Positions 25,738 to 37,510 of a stretch of 64,000 nt of DNA are shown piece after piece (positions within the stretch are counted from its first letter, which is position 1; the number at the start of each line of letters is the position of its first letter). The DNA is taken from positions 598,001-662,000 of the forward strand of contig JAXDDX010000059.1 of NCBI GenBank assembly GCA_034670405.1, given 5' to 3'. Source of the DNA: Hoplostethus atlanticus. Its lineage: Eukaryota; Chordata; Actinopteri; Trachichthyiformes; Trachichthyidae. The position numbers were made by a program, and so were the translations under genes. Below the pieces are notes generated by a model. That model was not told the origin of the DNA. It was given only the letters and a program-made list of their open reading frames with translations, and ran no database searches.

Positions 25738-26642
25738 AGTATACGACATGTACTAATCATACATACAGCGGTTCACAGGTAACATGTATAAGACCGTTAC
25801 TCAGCACAAAGAGCTACTCACCGCCAGTCTGGAGATTCATCACTCATTTCCACTCTTGCCCTTCATGCAGGAATGTTTTTTTTCTCGTTTTTACGACCAG
25901 TAAAGCCACTGAGGCTTTTCCATTGCTTGTCAGTTTATGTTCCTCCTTCAGGCGATGTAAAGTGGCTTAGGTGACCTTGCTGTGATAGGGGCCTTTTTAA
26001 TGCCAAATGAAACCCTTGCCTATAGCCTCCTGCCAGCCATATGGAGCACACACACACACATACACACAAAAGCAGTCATGGGGCGGTAAGTCACGGTGGT
26101 GAGGCCAGGCATAGGGCGACAGGGGGCAGGAGTCTGGAGTTGTGACCACCTTTAGCAGTAAAGATGAATTGTGTTGTGGCCCTAGGTATTTATTTTACCT
26201 CCTTTATGGGGCCACTGGGACTGCTGGCCCGCGCCTGGGCTGTTTGTTAATCAGGTTTAGTATGACAGTGTGTAGAGGTGTGTGTGTGTGTGTATGTGCG
26301 TTTATGGGTCTAGTGTGTGAACGTGCCACATCATGGGCATCCATACCAACACAACTGCACCTTTAACACCTAAACACCAGCTAGCCACTGTTGATCTCGC
26401 CTGTTCATATGTTTTTTCTGTGAAACTTGTGCATCGTGCTGCGTGAGATACATTGAGTACTTCAGCAGCAGATTCACGGTGGACTGAAAACATTACAACT
26501 GCTCTGGGTTGTTTCCTAAGATGTCATGTTTCTGTTGACTTGCCCAGTTGTGTCTGTTGTGCTTGTGTGTTGCAGCGTCGCCACAGCCCGTTAAATATGC
26601 CTTTAGTCTATTAAATATGCCTTTCACTGACTTTCTCTGCAG

Positions 26643-26757
26643 TTTAACAGACTGAGGTCCCTGAGGCGAAGTTTCACGGTGCCACCACCCCCGCCACCTC
26701 GCTCCTCCCTCCCATCCAAGGGCCCTAAATTACCCATAGTGTCCGAGCAGCGGACAG
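26643..26757 (+). CDS. Candidate exon encoding a proline-rich peptide, gene unknown
   Basis: A 115-nt segment lies between TTTCTCTGCAG and CAG|GTGAGC, both strong splice borders. It is open only in the frame that starts in phase 0; the other two frames hit stops within 12 nt. It ends in phase 1. The peptide begins FNRLRSLRRSFTV, continues with six prolines and RSSLPSKGPKLPIV, and ends SEQRT. It is basic and proline-rich. It could be stem-region coding of MAN1C1, because the human stem is also basic and proline-rich. However, joining it directly to the exon at 44507 would throw the mannosidase out of frame, so an unseen exon starting in phase 1 and ending in phase 0 would be needed. It could also be an alternative exon, part of another gene, or chance. 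I do not recognise the peptide. Confidence 0.4.
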
Positions 26758-27185
26758 GTGAGCCTCCCTCCCCCCCCCCTGTATGGTCAAATAACTCCTC
26801 CTGACTTCTTTATCTCCATCACATTAAAGCGCTGCTGAATCAAACTCTGTCGTCTTAGAGGCCATCTTTTTATTTTCCGGAGAATTTACGGTGCCAGCTT
26901 TACCCGTCTGCTCAAGTGGTTCATTTTTTTATTTGTTGTTTATCGATTTCACACCTGGCACTGCTCACCGCGCAGCTTCACCAGCGATGGTACTTTGAAT
27001 GCCCCCCCTCACCCCTCACCTCCCCCACCACCACCCCCGCCCGCTACCTTCCTGCCTGTCCAGCCAGGTGTTTGTAATTCGATTGGATTTGATTTCTGCC
27101 AGCTTACTTCGGCGGGCTGCTCACACATTAGGGAAATTAGCACTGTAGTTGTAAAATGGAATTGGGCTCTCATGTGGTGGTGTGA

Positions 27186-27188
<3 letters not shown>

Positions 27189-27233
<45 letters not shown>
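27189..27233. repeat. (GT)n microsatellite, 45 bp
   Basis: An uninterrupted GT array 430 bp downstream of the candidate proline-rich exon. Confidence 0.95.
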
Positions 27234-27236
<3 letters not shown>

Positions 27237-28071
27237 CCCTCTATTGGAGCATGACAGCCCCGTTACCTGCGATAAAATGGCTCAATCTAAAACAAACTAC
27301 TATCGTGATTACAGACTTCCTTCTTTCCATCTCTCTTACCTCCTACGTACTCTGCCTCAATTTTCTATCTCTTCCTTCACCTCCTAGTCGTTGTGTTTTT
27401 TTTAAAAGTAGAGTGGGTATTCAACTCCTCTTAGTATTTTTCGGTAATGGTTAGCTATAGTTCATGCAGTTCCAGTTGCTGCCTTAAACCGATCGCTCCA
27501 CTTTTCTATCATCTTTTCGGCTCTTACCTGCCTGCTCTTGTTTATTAGGACTTTTCTGACTTTTCTCTTTTGTATTTTTCCGCCGAGTGAAAAGAAAAAG
27601 GGCTGATGATGACGACGCTAAGCCCAGGACCTTCTGCCTTCTGTCTTCAAGGACCCCTCAGCCCTCTTGTCAATAAAATAGACTCTTTTCAGAAGCTGCT
27701 GATGAAAAATAATTTGTGCAAGTCGCCCAAGCATCAAACTTTATTATTGCCTTTCTAATCCTCTCTCTCTCTCTCTCTCTCTCATCTGTCGCTCTCTTCT
27801 TCCCCTATCTATACCTTCACACTCTCACCTTCTCATGCATATAAAGGCATGTAAACAAGGAAAACCGACAGCAAGACAGAGGTAGACACATAGGCTACAC
27901 ACTCAGATACCCAGGGGAGAGACTCTATATACCTCTATACCTCTCTCTTCCCTCGCAGCATCTCTCTGCAAATACATTTTCATGTCTTAACGCCAGAGCT
28001 GACGGGGGTGAACAACCTGGAGGGCTGAACCCCGGAGTCATAAAGCATTCACAGCAACAGGGACCCTCTTC

Positions 28072-28197
28072 TTTTTCTCTCTCTCCTCCCTTTGTCTCTC
28101 TCACTCTCTCCCTCTTTTTTCCCCCTCTCTCTTTGTTGCTCTCTCTCTGCTCTCTTGCTTTTTACCTTCATATTCTCTCTCTCTCTCTCTCTCTCCC
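28072..28197. repeat. Polypyrimidine CT-rich stretch
   Basis: About 125 bp of mostly C and T with TCTCTC runs (28076-28084 and 28177-28193). Purines are rare. The complement gives an RE-rich open frame that is an artefact of the repeat. Confidence 0.85.
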
Positions 28198-28589
28198 CTG
28201 TGTTTTGTCCCGCAGTAGAGGTGATAGTGTTGCTCATGGAACATCAGTCATGAATTTGAATTATCGTTGCTGCTCAGTTCTCGTCCTCATAAACACGTCG
28301 GGGGGAAAAGGGGGGCGTGTGGGGTGACTTTGTATGAGGACAAGGGGATCAGGATGGGCCTGTCTCTGGCCCTCGTCAATAGGTTTTTTTTTTTTACCGA
28401 GTGAGATCAATGCTAACTCCATCTGCCCTCTCGGCCAAAGAGGGCCTGATGTGAATCTTGATGTGTCCGTACGCAGTACTGCCTGCCACGTGAAGGAAGG
28501 GAAGGGAGGGAAGGAACGAGGAAGGGGGGGAAACTGTAGCCAGAGGTTAGAAAAGTGACTGAGCAGCATCCCGCCCTTGTTAACAACTA

Positions 28590-28650
28590 CCTTTGAGGTA
28601 CCCTTGAGCAAGGCATTGAACCTCCAACTGCTCCCAGGAGTGTTATGTAT
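28590..28650 (+). repeat. Short fragment of a fish interspersed repeat
   Basis: GGTACCCTTGAGCAAGGCAT, TGAACCTCCAACTGCTCCC and AGGAGTG match a string common in fish repeats (consensus from memory: GGTGCCCTTGAGCAAGGCAC). A shorter inverted counterpart, CTTGCTCAAAGGCACCTTG, occurs at 22132-22150. Confidence 0.45.
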
Positions 28651-31600
28651 TAGGCAGCTCCCTGGTGGGTGAAAACAGCCATCGTTCTTCTTGGATCGAG
28701 GTAAAAAAAAAAAGAATTGGAATGAAAGAGTGAGGAGAGGAAACAAGGCGAGAGGGGGTGAGGTCAACGGGGGAAGGAGGTAGGAAGCTTCGTGTGCTGC
28801 TGTAATGGACGGGGATTGACGGATAAAGGTTGCTGGCAATATTGAGAGGAACCATTGAAGTTCCATTGTGGCCTTCAAGCTAAAACCACATATTGACTGC
28901 ATCTCTGTGGATTTTCACCTCTAATCAATGTCTAGTCACTGAGAACCATCTGTCTGGATCAATGTGATTGGTAGGTTTGGATCTAATCCCAATAGCCATT
29001 GATTAACACGGGGCGCAATTACTGCAGGAAGTTAAACCCACAGGAGAGCGATGTGTGTGTGAGTATAGCGGAGAAAATTAAATTAGGTGTGTGTGTGTGT
29101 ACACCTGCATGTGCTATCGTGACTCCTACGCCATCTTGATACCATCAGCTGTAAACCCATTTTAAAATCTGACTTTTATGATGCTTATGATCGCCCGCTA
29201 TCTCCCCCGCTGCTTATATACAGTGGCTAACGCAGATCGGCCATTCATCATTTCTGCCACATACGTCGGCGGCGTGGAGCGAGGGACATGACAGAGCACA
29301 TATTTATCAGGCTCTTATTTACAGTCTGTGATAAAACTGTGTTGCTTTGCGCGTCGGCGCTACCTGCAGGCCTCCGCCGCTCCGCTCCAGCCTGCAGAGT
29401 AAATAATGCGGGCGGAGACACCGACACCTGCCTCGCCGCCGCCGCCGAGCACATTAATAACAAGCGCTCCCTCTGTCTCTCTCTCTCTCTCTCTCTTCCA
29501 TTTGGCTTTACCTCGCTCTCACGTTTCCAATCAGACGCTTCTTTTCTTTCACTGTCTCTAGACACACTCTCACGTACATACACACTATTAGTAATGAGAA
29601 AAAGGCCCCGGGGTGATGAAGGAGGTGCAATAGGAGTCTTTCAGGGACTTATCAGTGTTTTGCAGAGACACAGGAGGAAAATAGAATTAGAAACCCAACG
29701 GATAGAGCTTCATGCACACGCCAAATATCTGAATCAACAATATCTACCGACTAAAGGAACTAGCTGTCTACCAAAAGGGCATCGTTCTACTCTCAAGGCT
29801 TCAATCACTAAATGGCCATACACGGCTCGCTCCAGTTTGGGCTTTGTCGCTCCCATTGGGCCATCTGTGGCGAGTCATTCATGCCGACAACAGATGGTCC
29901 TACTACAGGCCTCTGCTGGCGTCTATATCGAGACAGATATTACTGAATGGAATTTTATTTTCTATTTTTCTGTACGCCGTGCAGCTTCACTTGTTGATCA
30001 GATAACCCAAAACAAGAGAGGGGGAGAACGGAGAGGAGATAAAAGGAGAAAACAAGCAAAAAGCATGGAAAGCAATAAAAACTGAAGGGATCAGGGGGCG
30101 AAACAATAATCTGCTACAAAACAGCCAAGACGGACCTCTTGTGTCGTTTGAGTTTCTCGCTCCGTCTCTCTGGGTCTTCCATTATGACCATGCTCAGGAA
30201 AGCAAGGCGTTGCTCAGACTCTAACTCATTTTTCTTCTGCTCCCCAGACACGTTTTAGGGGGTAAAACGGATTGAAACCCAGGAGCAGAAAGCTTTCTGA
30301 GACAGGGAACTTCTTTAACGCCGTGTTCAGGGGCCCGACTCGCCTAGCTTCTCCACACTGGCTTAGCACACGTGAGGGGTTCGACTGTATTTGAGTGTTG
30401 AAATGTAATTGTAATCATTTATATCATGATATGATATAAATGAGCATGAGCGGCCTTGGTGGGAGTAGAGCCCCAACCCCTGGCAGCGCTATTAAAGAGT
30501 CAAAGGTATTTATTATCATTTATTATCATTTATTATCAGTACAGGATCCCAACGGTTTACACACATATTCAGTATACTGTATATCCATGTATTTTCTCTC
30601 ATATTGCGGCAACATACATAATGTGTATTCACCAGCTAGTTTTGATCATTAGCCTCCATTGAACTCCATGAACAAGGTGGTATCACAGCAAGAGTGAGTA
30701 GGTGGTCCCCCGAGGCAGACCAGCAAGAGGTTTCCAAGGAATCGATAGCTTTATCAACGTGGAGGAACTGAACCAAATGAAATGATTGGATTTATTTATT
30801 TGCTGAATTAAGAAATGCAATATACCGACAAGCATACAGCTTCATCAGGATGACACGTTATGACAGGACGCATGATGTCAGCTTTGATCGACAGGCAAGG
30901 CAGGCAGGACATGCTGACAGATTCGCTCAGCCATGTTAAATAGTACATCTGTCATTTGGTGTGTTTGAGACTGTAACTCTCTACGGGCTATACAAATACA
31001 TTTTACATGATTATACACACATTTGAAAACTAAAAAACATCATCCACAACAATATGGAAAATTCCTCCCATGATTTTTCTACGGGATTTTGCTCAAGATT
31101 TTGCCCCTTTAAAAAAAATATTTCTTGAAACACTAGAAGAAGGAGAAATTCCAGTATGACAGACAGTATGCACACCACCCTATTGGAAGAGTGACAACGA
31201 AAGGAGAGATTGTAATTGCTATTGCTTCTTCCTCTGTGACGAAGCATGAACAGCGGCAGGGTGTTCGGATTATAAAAGAGGGAGATAGATCAGAGATGAA
31301 GAGGGTGACGACGTTGCAATCTCTCCTTTTGGGCGTCACACTTCCAACATGGTGGCGTGTCCCTTGTGACCCGCTGATAACCACTCCCCCAGCAGTCTGT
31401 CACAGGGTTAGATGTCTTTCCCTCTCCTTCCTCTCCTTCCTTTTCCTCTCCTCTGCACCTCCGTTCAGAAATGTCTGTGTACACTAAGCCTCCCATGTAC
31501 AAACAGAGCCAATCAAGAGATGACCGGAGCCCATCGCTGCAGTCCAGAGGTGAATCAGGGAGCTCGCCCATATTAGAAAGCTTGCCCCGCCCGCCTAACC

Positions 31601-33980
31601 CTCGTCTCCCCATCTCTCTGTGACTTCTCTGGCTGTGTAATTGCTGTTATCTAAAGAGCCAGGAGGTGAGATGGGGGCGGGAGTGTAAGGGGGAGACAGT
31701 AATCGGGGCTCAAAAGTTTACGATGGACTGCAGGGTCACCTTTAGCCGTCATTTTTACACTCATGTTCTCCAGTTGAGCTGCTCGCCTTTGCTCAGGATG
31801 ATGCCAACACATCTGGTTGCAGGTTTCCCCACGTGCAGTATTTCATCACTAAATTGAGTCGCATGTTAGCACCTGGCTCACATCGATGTGGAGTGGATCG
31901 ATCGCTGTGTGCGTTAGTGTTTCCATCACACTTATAACTTGCTTTGTATAGCATGCAGCTTAAAAAGTGCCTGGGGGCTGAGTGAGCTCTCTGGAGTGGA
32001 CCACATGTACAGTTCTGTTCAGAAGATATTGTACATTATCTGCACAAAAAAGCAAGGGCACCAGGAGTGTATTCATTTTCAGCTTTAATATTGTCTGATG
32101 TGGCTGAGCTCTTTTCCTCCAGCTTCATATTTCAGTACGTGATACTGCAGACAGTGATCAATAGTCCCCTGCAGGCTTTATGGAAGTGTTTTAATGCTCT
32201 TACATCATACCAATTTTAACAATTTAGCCCTTTCAGATATTCCCACTGGGGTCACCCAGGCTAAAGCAGTATGCACCTGTGGTACTGTAATGTGTGTTTT
32301 GGGTGAGAGAGCCCACCAATCCAGCGACGGTATACTGTAGAGGGAAGTGCAGAGACTCAACAGAGCCTATCAGTTTCTCTCTTGCGGTTTGGAGATTTTT
32401 GCTGTAAGCTTAGCCAACATGATTATGTTCATTCTATTTTCAAAAGTGACTTCTGAAACTACGTATTGCCTTTTGTGCTCTTCTTTCAATTTCATTTCCC
32501 TGTCTATATACCCACTTATTTTATTCCGCTGGCAGGTTGGTTTATTCGTTTATTTTGGAGTGATGGGGATTTTGGATGGATGGAATAATTCTCTCTCAAA
32601 AGTCAAAGAGGAAAAAAAATGTGGTTATATTTGAAAGTGGTGCACGCAATATTGCCAAGGACATTCTTTTCTGGTTTTATTATTCTGTTGACCCGATGAA
32701 GGAGCCACAAGTCCTGCATTACAGAAGGGGTTAGCTCTCTGATGCTGAACTCTATATGATTATGTATTTCTATTGTACGGAGAAATGTTGATGTGTTCAC
32801 GCAGTTATGATCCTCTCAAGAGCTTAGGCTCCCGTTATTCTTCATTGAAGATGATATTTTTGGCATTTGTGTGGGTGCGAGGAAGAGGATGCATGTTCTG
32901 CTGCATGTGAGCATGGCGGAGGATAAGGGAGGTGGAGGGTTTTATTGCCTGAGCAACGAAATTGGCTCCTTTTTTGACTGGGATTTCATTAAAGTGAGAG
33001 AATAAGGCTGTCACACAGTTCCGGCAGGGTGACTGATGTCTCTCCTCCACCTCAAAGGCGAAGAAAAGAAATATATATACGTTTTCTCGGGACCTGTGTT
33101 CATAACTCAGCAAAAAACGCTCCGTGCACCCCCGACTTTAAATTACTGGTGTTTGAAATTGATAATAAATTAAAGCACGCTTCCTTCAAGAGGTTATTCT
33201 GCTTATCTGTACATGTGGTGTCTGCAGGCCCAGTTATTAAATTACAATTTACGAGGTTTCCTAGCTTGCTAATGGTCGGCAGAGCCCTGGCGTTTGTTTT
33301 TTTAGTATTTACATAGAGACAGTAAGGCATTATGGTGTTGTGTTGTTTATGTGGCCGCCCAACACTCCAGTTAAAAGCGCTTCAGAAAGCCTGCAGCTGT
33401 TTTTATTTAGAAAAAAATAAATTACCTTCTTTTTCATTACTTTTATATTACAGTCCTTCATCATGCTCACACTCATCATATACTGCAATACTGAGTGTTA
33501 TGAACAGAAACATATTCAATTGGTTATAGGAAATTGGTTTCAATGCCATCGCCAATGGAAAAGAAAAAGTGCAAGTGTAATTCCAAACTGACAGCGTTTG
33601 GTATCCGACTCTTTTTACTCTGAAAAAGTCACATATTTGAGATGAAATATTCATGACACCTTTGAGTTCAAAGGCTTGCCTTGGTGTTTGAAGAATGGTA
33701 CGGGGAAGGAAGGTGTTTCAAAGCCGCCATCTGATGCCCTGTTCTGGATGAGTACAGGAGAATTTGAAGCATGCTCTGAGGCGCAGCCAAGGTGATAAGC
33801 TATTAATTAAACTGCTTTTATGAGCTTTTTCTTTCAGTTTGTTAGCAAGGAGACAGTTTGCACGGCATTATGACTCATAACTCATGATTTACTGTAGGAT
33901 TCAGCTTCCCGTTGGTGTCGTGCCCGGCAGCTATGGAGAAGTGCAGCATCCATACTGTACACCGCACCGCTCAAGCAAGT

Positions 33981-34085
33981 GTGCACTGTGAAACTCTGGA
34001 AGTTGTCAATATGTCTTTGCCAAGAGACGTTCTTGTGGGTTTATTGTACTTGGCAAAAAAAAAAGTGAGTCTGATTCTTATTGTG
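33981..34085 (+). repeat. LINE 3'-end fragment, copy 1
   Basis: CACTGTGAAACTCTGGAAGT, GTCAATATGTCTTTGCCAAG, TTATTGTACTTGGCAA and the terminal GTCTGATTCTTATTGTGATC match the 3' end shared by fish LINE copies that finish in TGATTCTGATTCTG. The superfamily (L2, CR1 or Rex1 type) cannot be fixed from this stub. There is no coding portion. Confidence 0.5.
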
Positions 34086-35654
34086 ATCATGCTCCAGTGA
34101 GTTGCCCACGGGATTTCACTGCCAAATAGATAAAGTGCACACCTACTGATGCCAGTGCTGTGGACTGGCAAAGTCATGATGGTCAGCTCACCACAGGGAA
34201 ATATTGTGATTGACACTGCATAAAATTGCATGGCTCAGAACTGCCAAACATTGTGAGTGAATGGTATTATTCTGCTTTATTGACACGGCCCGTGGAGGAA
34301 GACGTTTTCAGAGACTTGGTGGTCTGCCAGCCTGACTGGGACAGTAGAGCAATGTGACAAAACTGTCTATGGTGTGATTTGCACATCAATCTCCAGACTG
34401 AAGGAGAAACGCATCTGAAAGTGACACCAGCCAGACAGGTAACACCAGTAGAAAACAGGTCATCAGCCTCTCGTCTTCAGAGAGATCAGAATCGTAGTAC
34501 TTTTATAGAAAGCCAGCTCTCCCTGTCTTACCCTACATTTGGTAAAAAGCTATTAATGTTGCCCCCTTTTGCCTCCCTGGTGTATTTAAAAACCGATCCA
34601 CTTGCACTTCAACTCTTGCTGAAATTCTTCCTACAGTTGTTACACTACCGGATGGACGGTGAAACACGTGGCGGAGGTTTCTACGGGGGGGCATTGTGAA
34701 TCCAGCTCTAATAAGCATGGCAGGCCTGCTGTCATTACCCACACAAAAACACACAGCGTGTTTCCCAAAGTGGAATCCTATCCGCAGGCAGCCAACTCAA
34801 ATTGGCAATTTCTTGCTCACAAATTATTTTCCACTTCTCTGTATGTCCTTCTTTCATCACCCTCTTCCTCTTCCCCCGCCATCCTGCCGTACTCTTTCTA
34901 AAAATAAAAGCTCCGTAATGGTATGTATTTATTTCCACAAACAGCTCATTTTTCGGTGCCATTCCTGCAATTTTATTAACCAGCCTCCTTTGAGAAGAGA
35001 GCAGGGGAGGATGGCAGGGGGAGGGGAGGTGTAACTCACACCTAAAGTTACTGTTTCGACTCGTTTTCGCCTTCCATCAACTTTTCTCGCAGGGTCTATT
35101 GATTGGGCTGGCTCAGCGATCCAAGGAAATTGCAAAGGGGGAAAGACTGTTGGACTGGAGCCGTGTGTGTCCTTGTGCAGAGCAAAATCTCTCTGGAATG
35201 CAATGCTACTAAAGAAAGAGTGACTCAATTTTAACCAGTGTTAATCCAACGCTTCAGCCAGGGTTCCACTCTGACTCATGACTGTTGTCAAGACCCAAAG
35301 AGATTATCCAGACATTTCCTTTTTTTTTGTTCTGGCATTTATGTCTGAAAATATAAGGGAGATGTGTGAATTCTGCATTTTCTTTGAAAACGTTTTGTAT
35401 ATTGAAACAAATCCTGCAGATTCTGTTTGGGCTTGCATTCGTGTCCTTAAAAGTTGTAATGCATACAGTCAGCTGGTCTGTAGTTCCTGTCATTGTTAGC
35501 CCGACACACTAACCCAGTGGCATCTCCAGCCGTGGCTCCCTGAACAGCCCTGTCCTCTCCTTCCCTACGCCCATTAGAGGATGGTGGTCTGCCCACCTAC
35601 TTGTTCCCAGGTGACCATATAACCCTAACCCACTAGTGTTGCTTGTGGCCCCTC

Positions 35655-35806
35655 CTATAATGTTGCCCATGAACACTGACTGTACCAAGTTTCCTAGTAT
35701 ATACTGTGAAACTACAGAGTTGTCAATGTGTCTCCGCACCATTTGCCACCAAGACAAAGTCCTGCTCATACATTGTTCTTGGCAATGTAAGTGTTTCTGA
35801 TCTAAG
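35655..35806 (+). repeat. LINE 3'-end fragment, copy 2
   Basis: TACTGTGAAACTACAGAGTT, GTCAATGTGTCTCCGCACCA, TTGCCACCAAGACAAAG, TTGTTCTTGGCAATG and TTTCTGATC follow the same order as 33981-34085, in the same orientation 1.7 kb away. This copy keeps the GCCACCAAGACAAA segment that is shortened in copy 1. The upstream limit is uncertain. Confidence 0.5.
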
Positions 35807-37510
35807 TGCCTTTAGTACTGTTTTAAAGGCTTAGTTGGGTCTGTTCAAGACTCTGGTGTCGTATCTTTCTTCCTCCTCATTGCTCATCAGTGGGGTCTTC
35901 TGGGGCCTTTTAGACGCGTTAATACTCCAGGTCTGCCTCCCCAACAATTCGGGACCTGACTCCAGACATTTTAATAGGCTCCTCGTGGCTGTTCTCCCTC
36001 TCCTGGCATGAATCTTTCATGGCACACTGGAAGTCTCAGCCCTGCAGTGGGAGAGACTCGGGAGAGGACTTGGCACAGGCCACACATTGCTCCTAATGAG
36101 AGTGGTGAAGGTATCTGCTGGAGAGAGATACAGGAATACTGTACATACACTATAGTGGATTTACAATGTGAAGACTTATACTGGCTTGACTTTGTAATTG
36201 AGTCATTAGTTTCAATGTTTCCAGTGGAATGAACCAGTTTTATTTAATTAGAAATGGAAACTAATTGGTGTCAGGAAAATAATGCTACAGAAAACACAGA
36301 AATACTCCATGGAAGCAAATTGTCTTGTTATAATTTGCAAGGAACTTTCACAATAAAAGGAATCTTCAGTTTACAGCCCAATGGTTTGCACAAATGGTGT
36401 GCCAGCAGCTGGGTGGAAGCATTTTGTATGTATATATCACAGCTTGCTGACTCATGGTTCTTGTATATTACAAGCACGGTGCATACATTTGTGAATCAAA
36501 AATCTGTTATATTCCAGGTGCACAATTACTTTGTTGCTTTTAGCTATTGGAGGTTCGGCGTCCTGAATGACTTGCTAGTTCTACTGTTGACTGGAGCAAC
36601 GGTTTCCAAACAGGACAAGGCCCCTTTTCTAAAATAGGAACTATTGAAACTATTAGGGTTTTAATTGAATTGAACCAAACTATCACTTCTGCAACACCCT
36701 GGTTCGTTTGATCAGTGATTTAAACATTCAGCATATCTCTAATAGGATTTACAACTGTGCTTGGTGGGCAAAAGAGATTGATTCCAGACATCCATTATTT
36801 CCATGCATGAATGATCTGCAGCTCAGTGCTGCCGGTATCCTCTCCCTCACCCTCCCTCTCCCTCTCCCTCTTGTTTTGGGACTTGCTGGTAATTGACCGC
36901 GGTGTTTTGCTGATTCAGGATGAGACCTCGGTGGCCTGCAGAGTCCTGCAAGGCTGCTGTCGCTGCTGACCATAAATGTGTTTTTAACAGGCCGGAAATG
37001 GCTCCGCTCCAGTACAGGTCTAACACTGGAGCGAGGAGGAAGCTGTGATGGGGCAGACGGGGGAGGTAAGGTGGGAAGTTTAGGGGGGAAGAAGAGGGGG
37101 TGAGCTGATTCTGTGTTTTCTCTGCCAAAGGTCCCTTTGGCTTCAGGTGATGACACAGCACCTCGTTAACGCAGCGTTGTCTCGGAGCTGCCACGCCGGC
37201 GTACCGGGATGCCGGGGTGATTTATTACCCATGATCCACTCAAGCCTCCTCAGATTAAAAGGAAGGCTCGCTCATGGCAGCAAACATAACAATCGCATTA
37301 CAAAAATGTGCAGGGAAGGAAGGAAAGGCGCCAAAAGGATCTTCAGGCATGCTTCATGTATATTTATGGGACTCTCGTTATGTGGTGTGAAATGATCCAC
37401 AGTGTCTTGGTGAACGGAGAGGTGCTCCGGTCAGCAGCGTTTGATTGATAGCTCTGGAAGAGAGACAGTGCTCCGTTGTGAGTGTACAAAATGAAATGGA
37501 GAAGCACATA

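Larger units (their letters stand above)
26758..37510. other. Noncoding sequence between candidate exon and Tc1 relic
   Basis: It holds CT-rich tracts, a CpG-dense patch (29340-29460), a triplicated ATTTATTATC (about 30508-30538) and two LINE tails. The open frame of 265 codons at 29288-30085 runs through a CT repeat, has no splice or family support and is not accepted as a gene. Confidence 0.5.

Noticed and set aside
26104-26125. CTCF-like GCGACAGGGGGCAG
   Set aside because: The first bases (GCGA) deviate from the CCAC half of the motif, so it was not listed as a site.
28261-28902. 213-codon open frame on the minus strand
   Set aside because: It includes the repeat fragment at 28590-28650 and polypurine runs read as F/P/L-rich sequence, with no family resemblance.
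29288-30085. Longest open frame in the window (265 codons, +)
   Set aside because: It runs through a CT microsatellite (SLSLSLSL), has mixed low-complexity composition, no recognisable domain and no splice context. It is likely chance.
36991-37065. 75-nt splice-bounded segment (TTTTTAACAG ... GGGAG|GTAAGG), open in one frame
   Set aside because: Phase 1 on both sides does not lead in frame into the MAN1C1 exon at 44507. The 24-residue peptide is G-rich and unrecognised. Kept only as a weak cassette-exon possibility.
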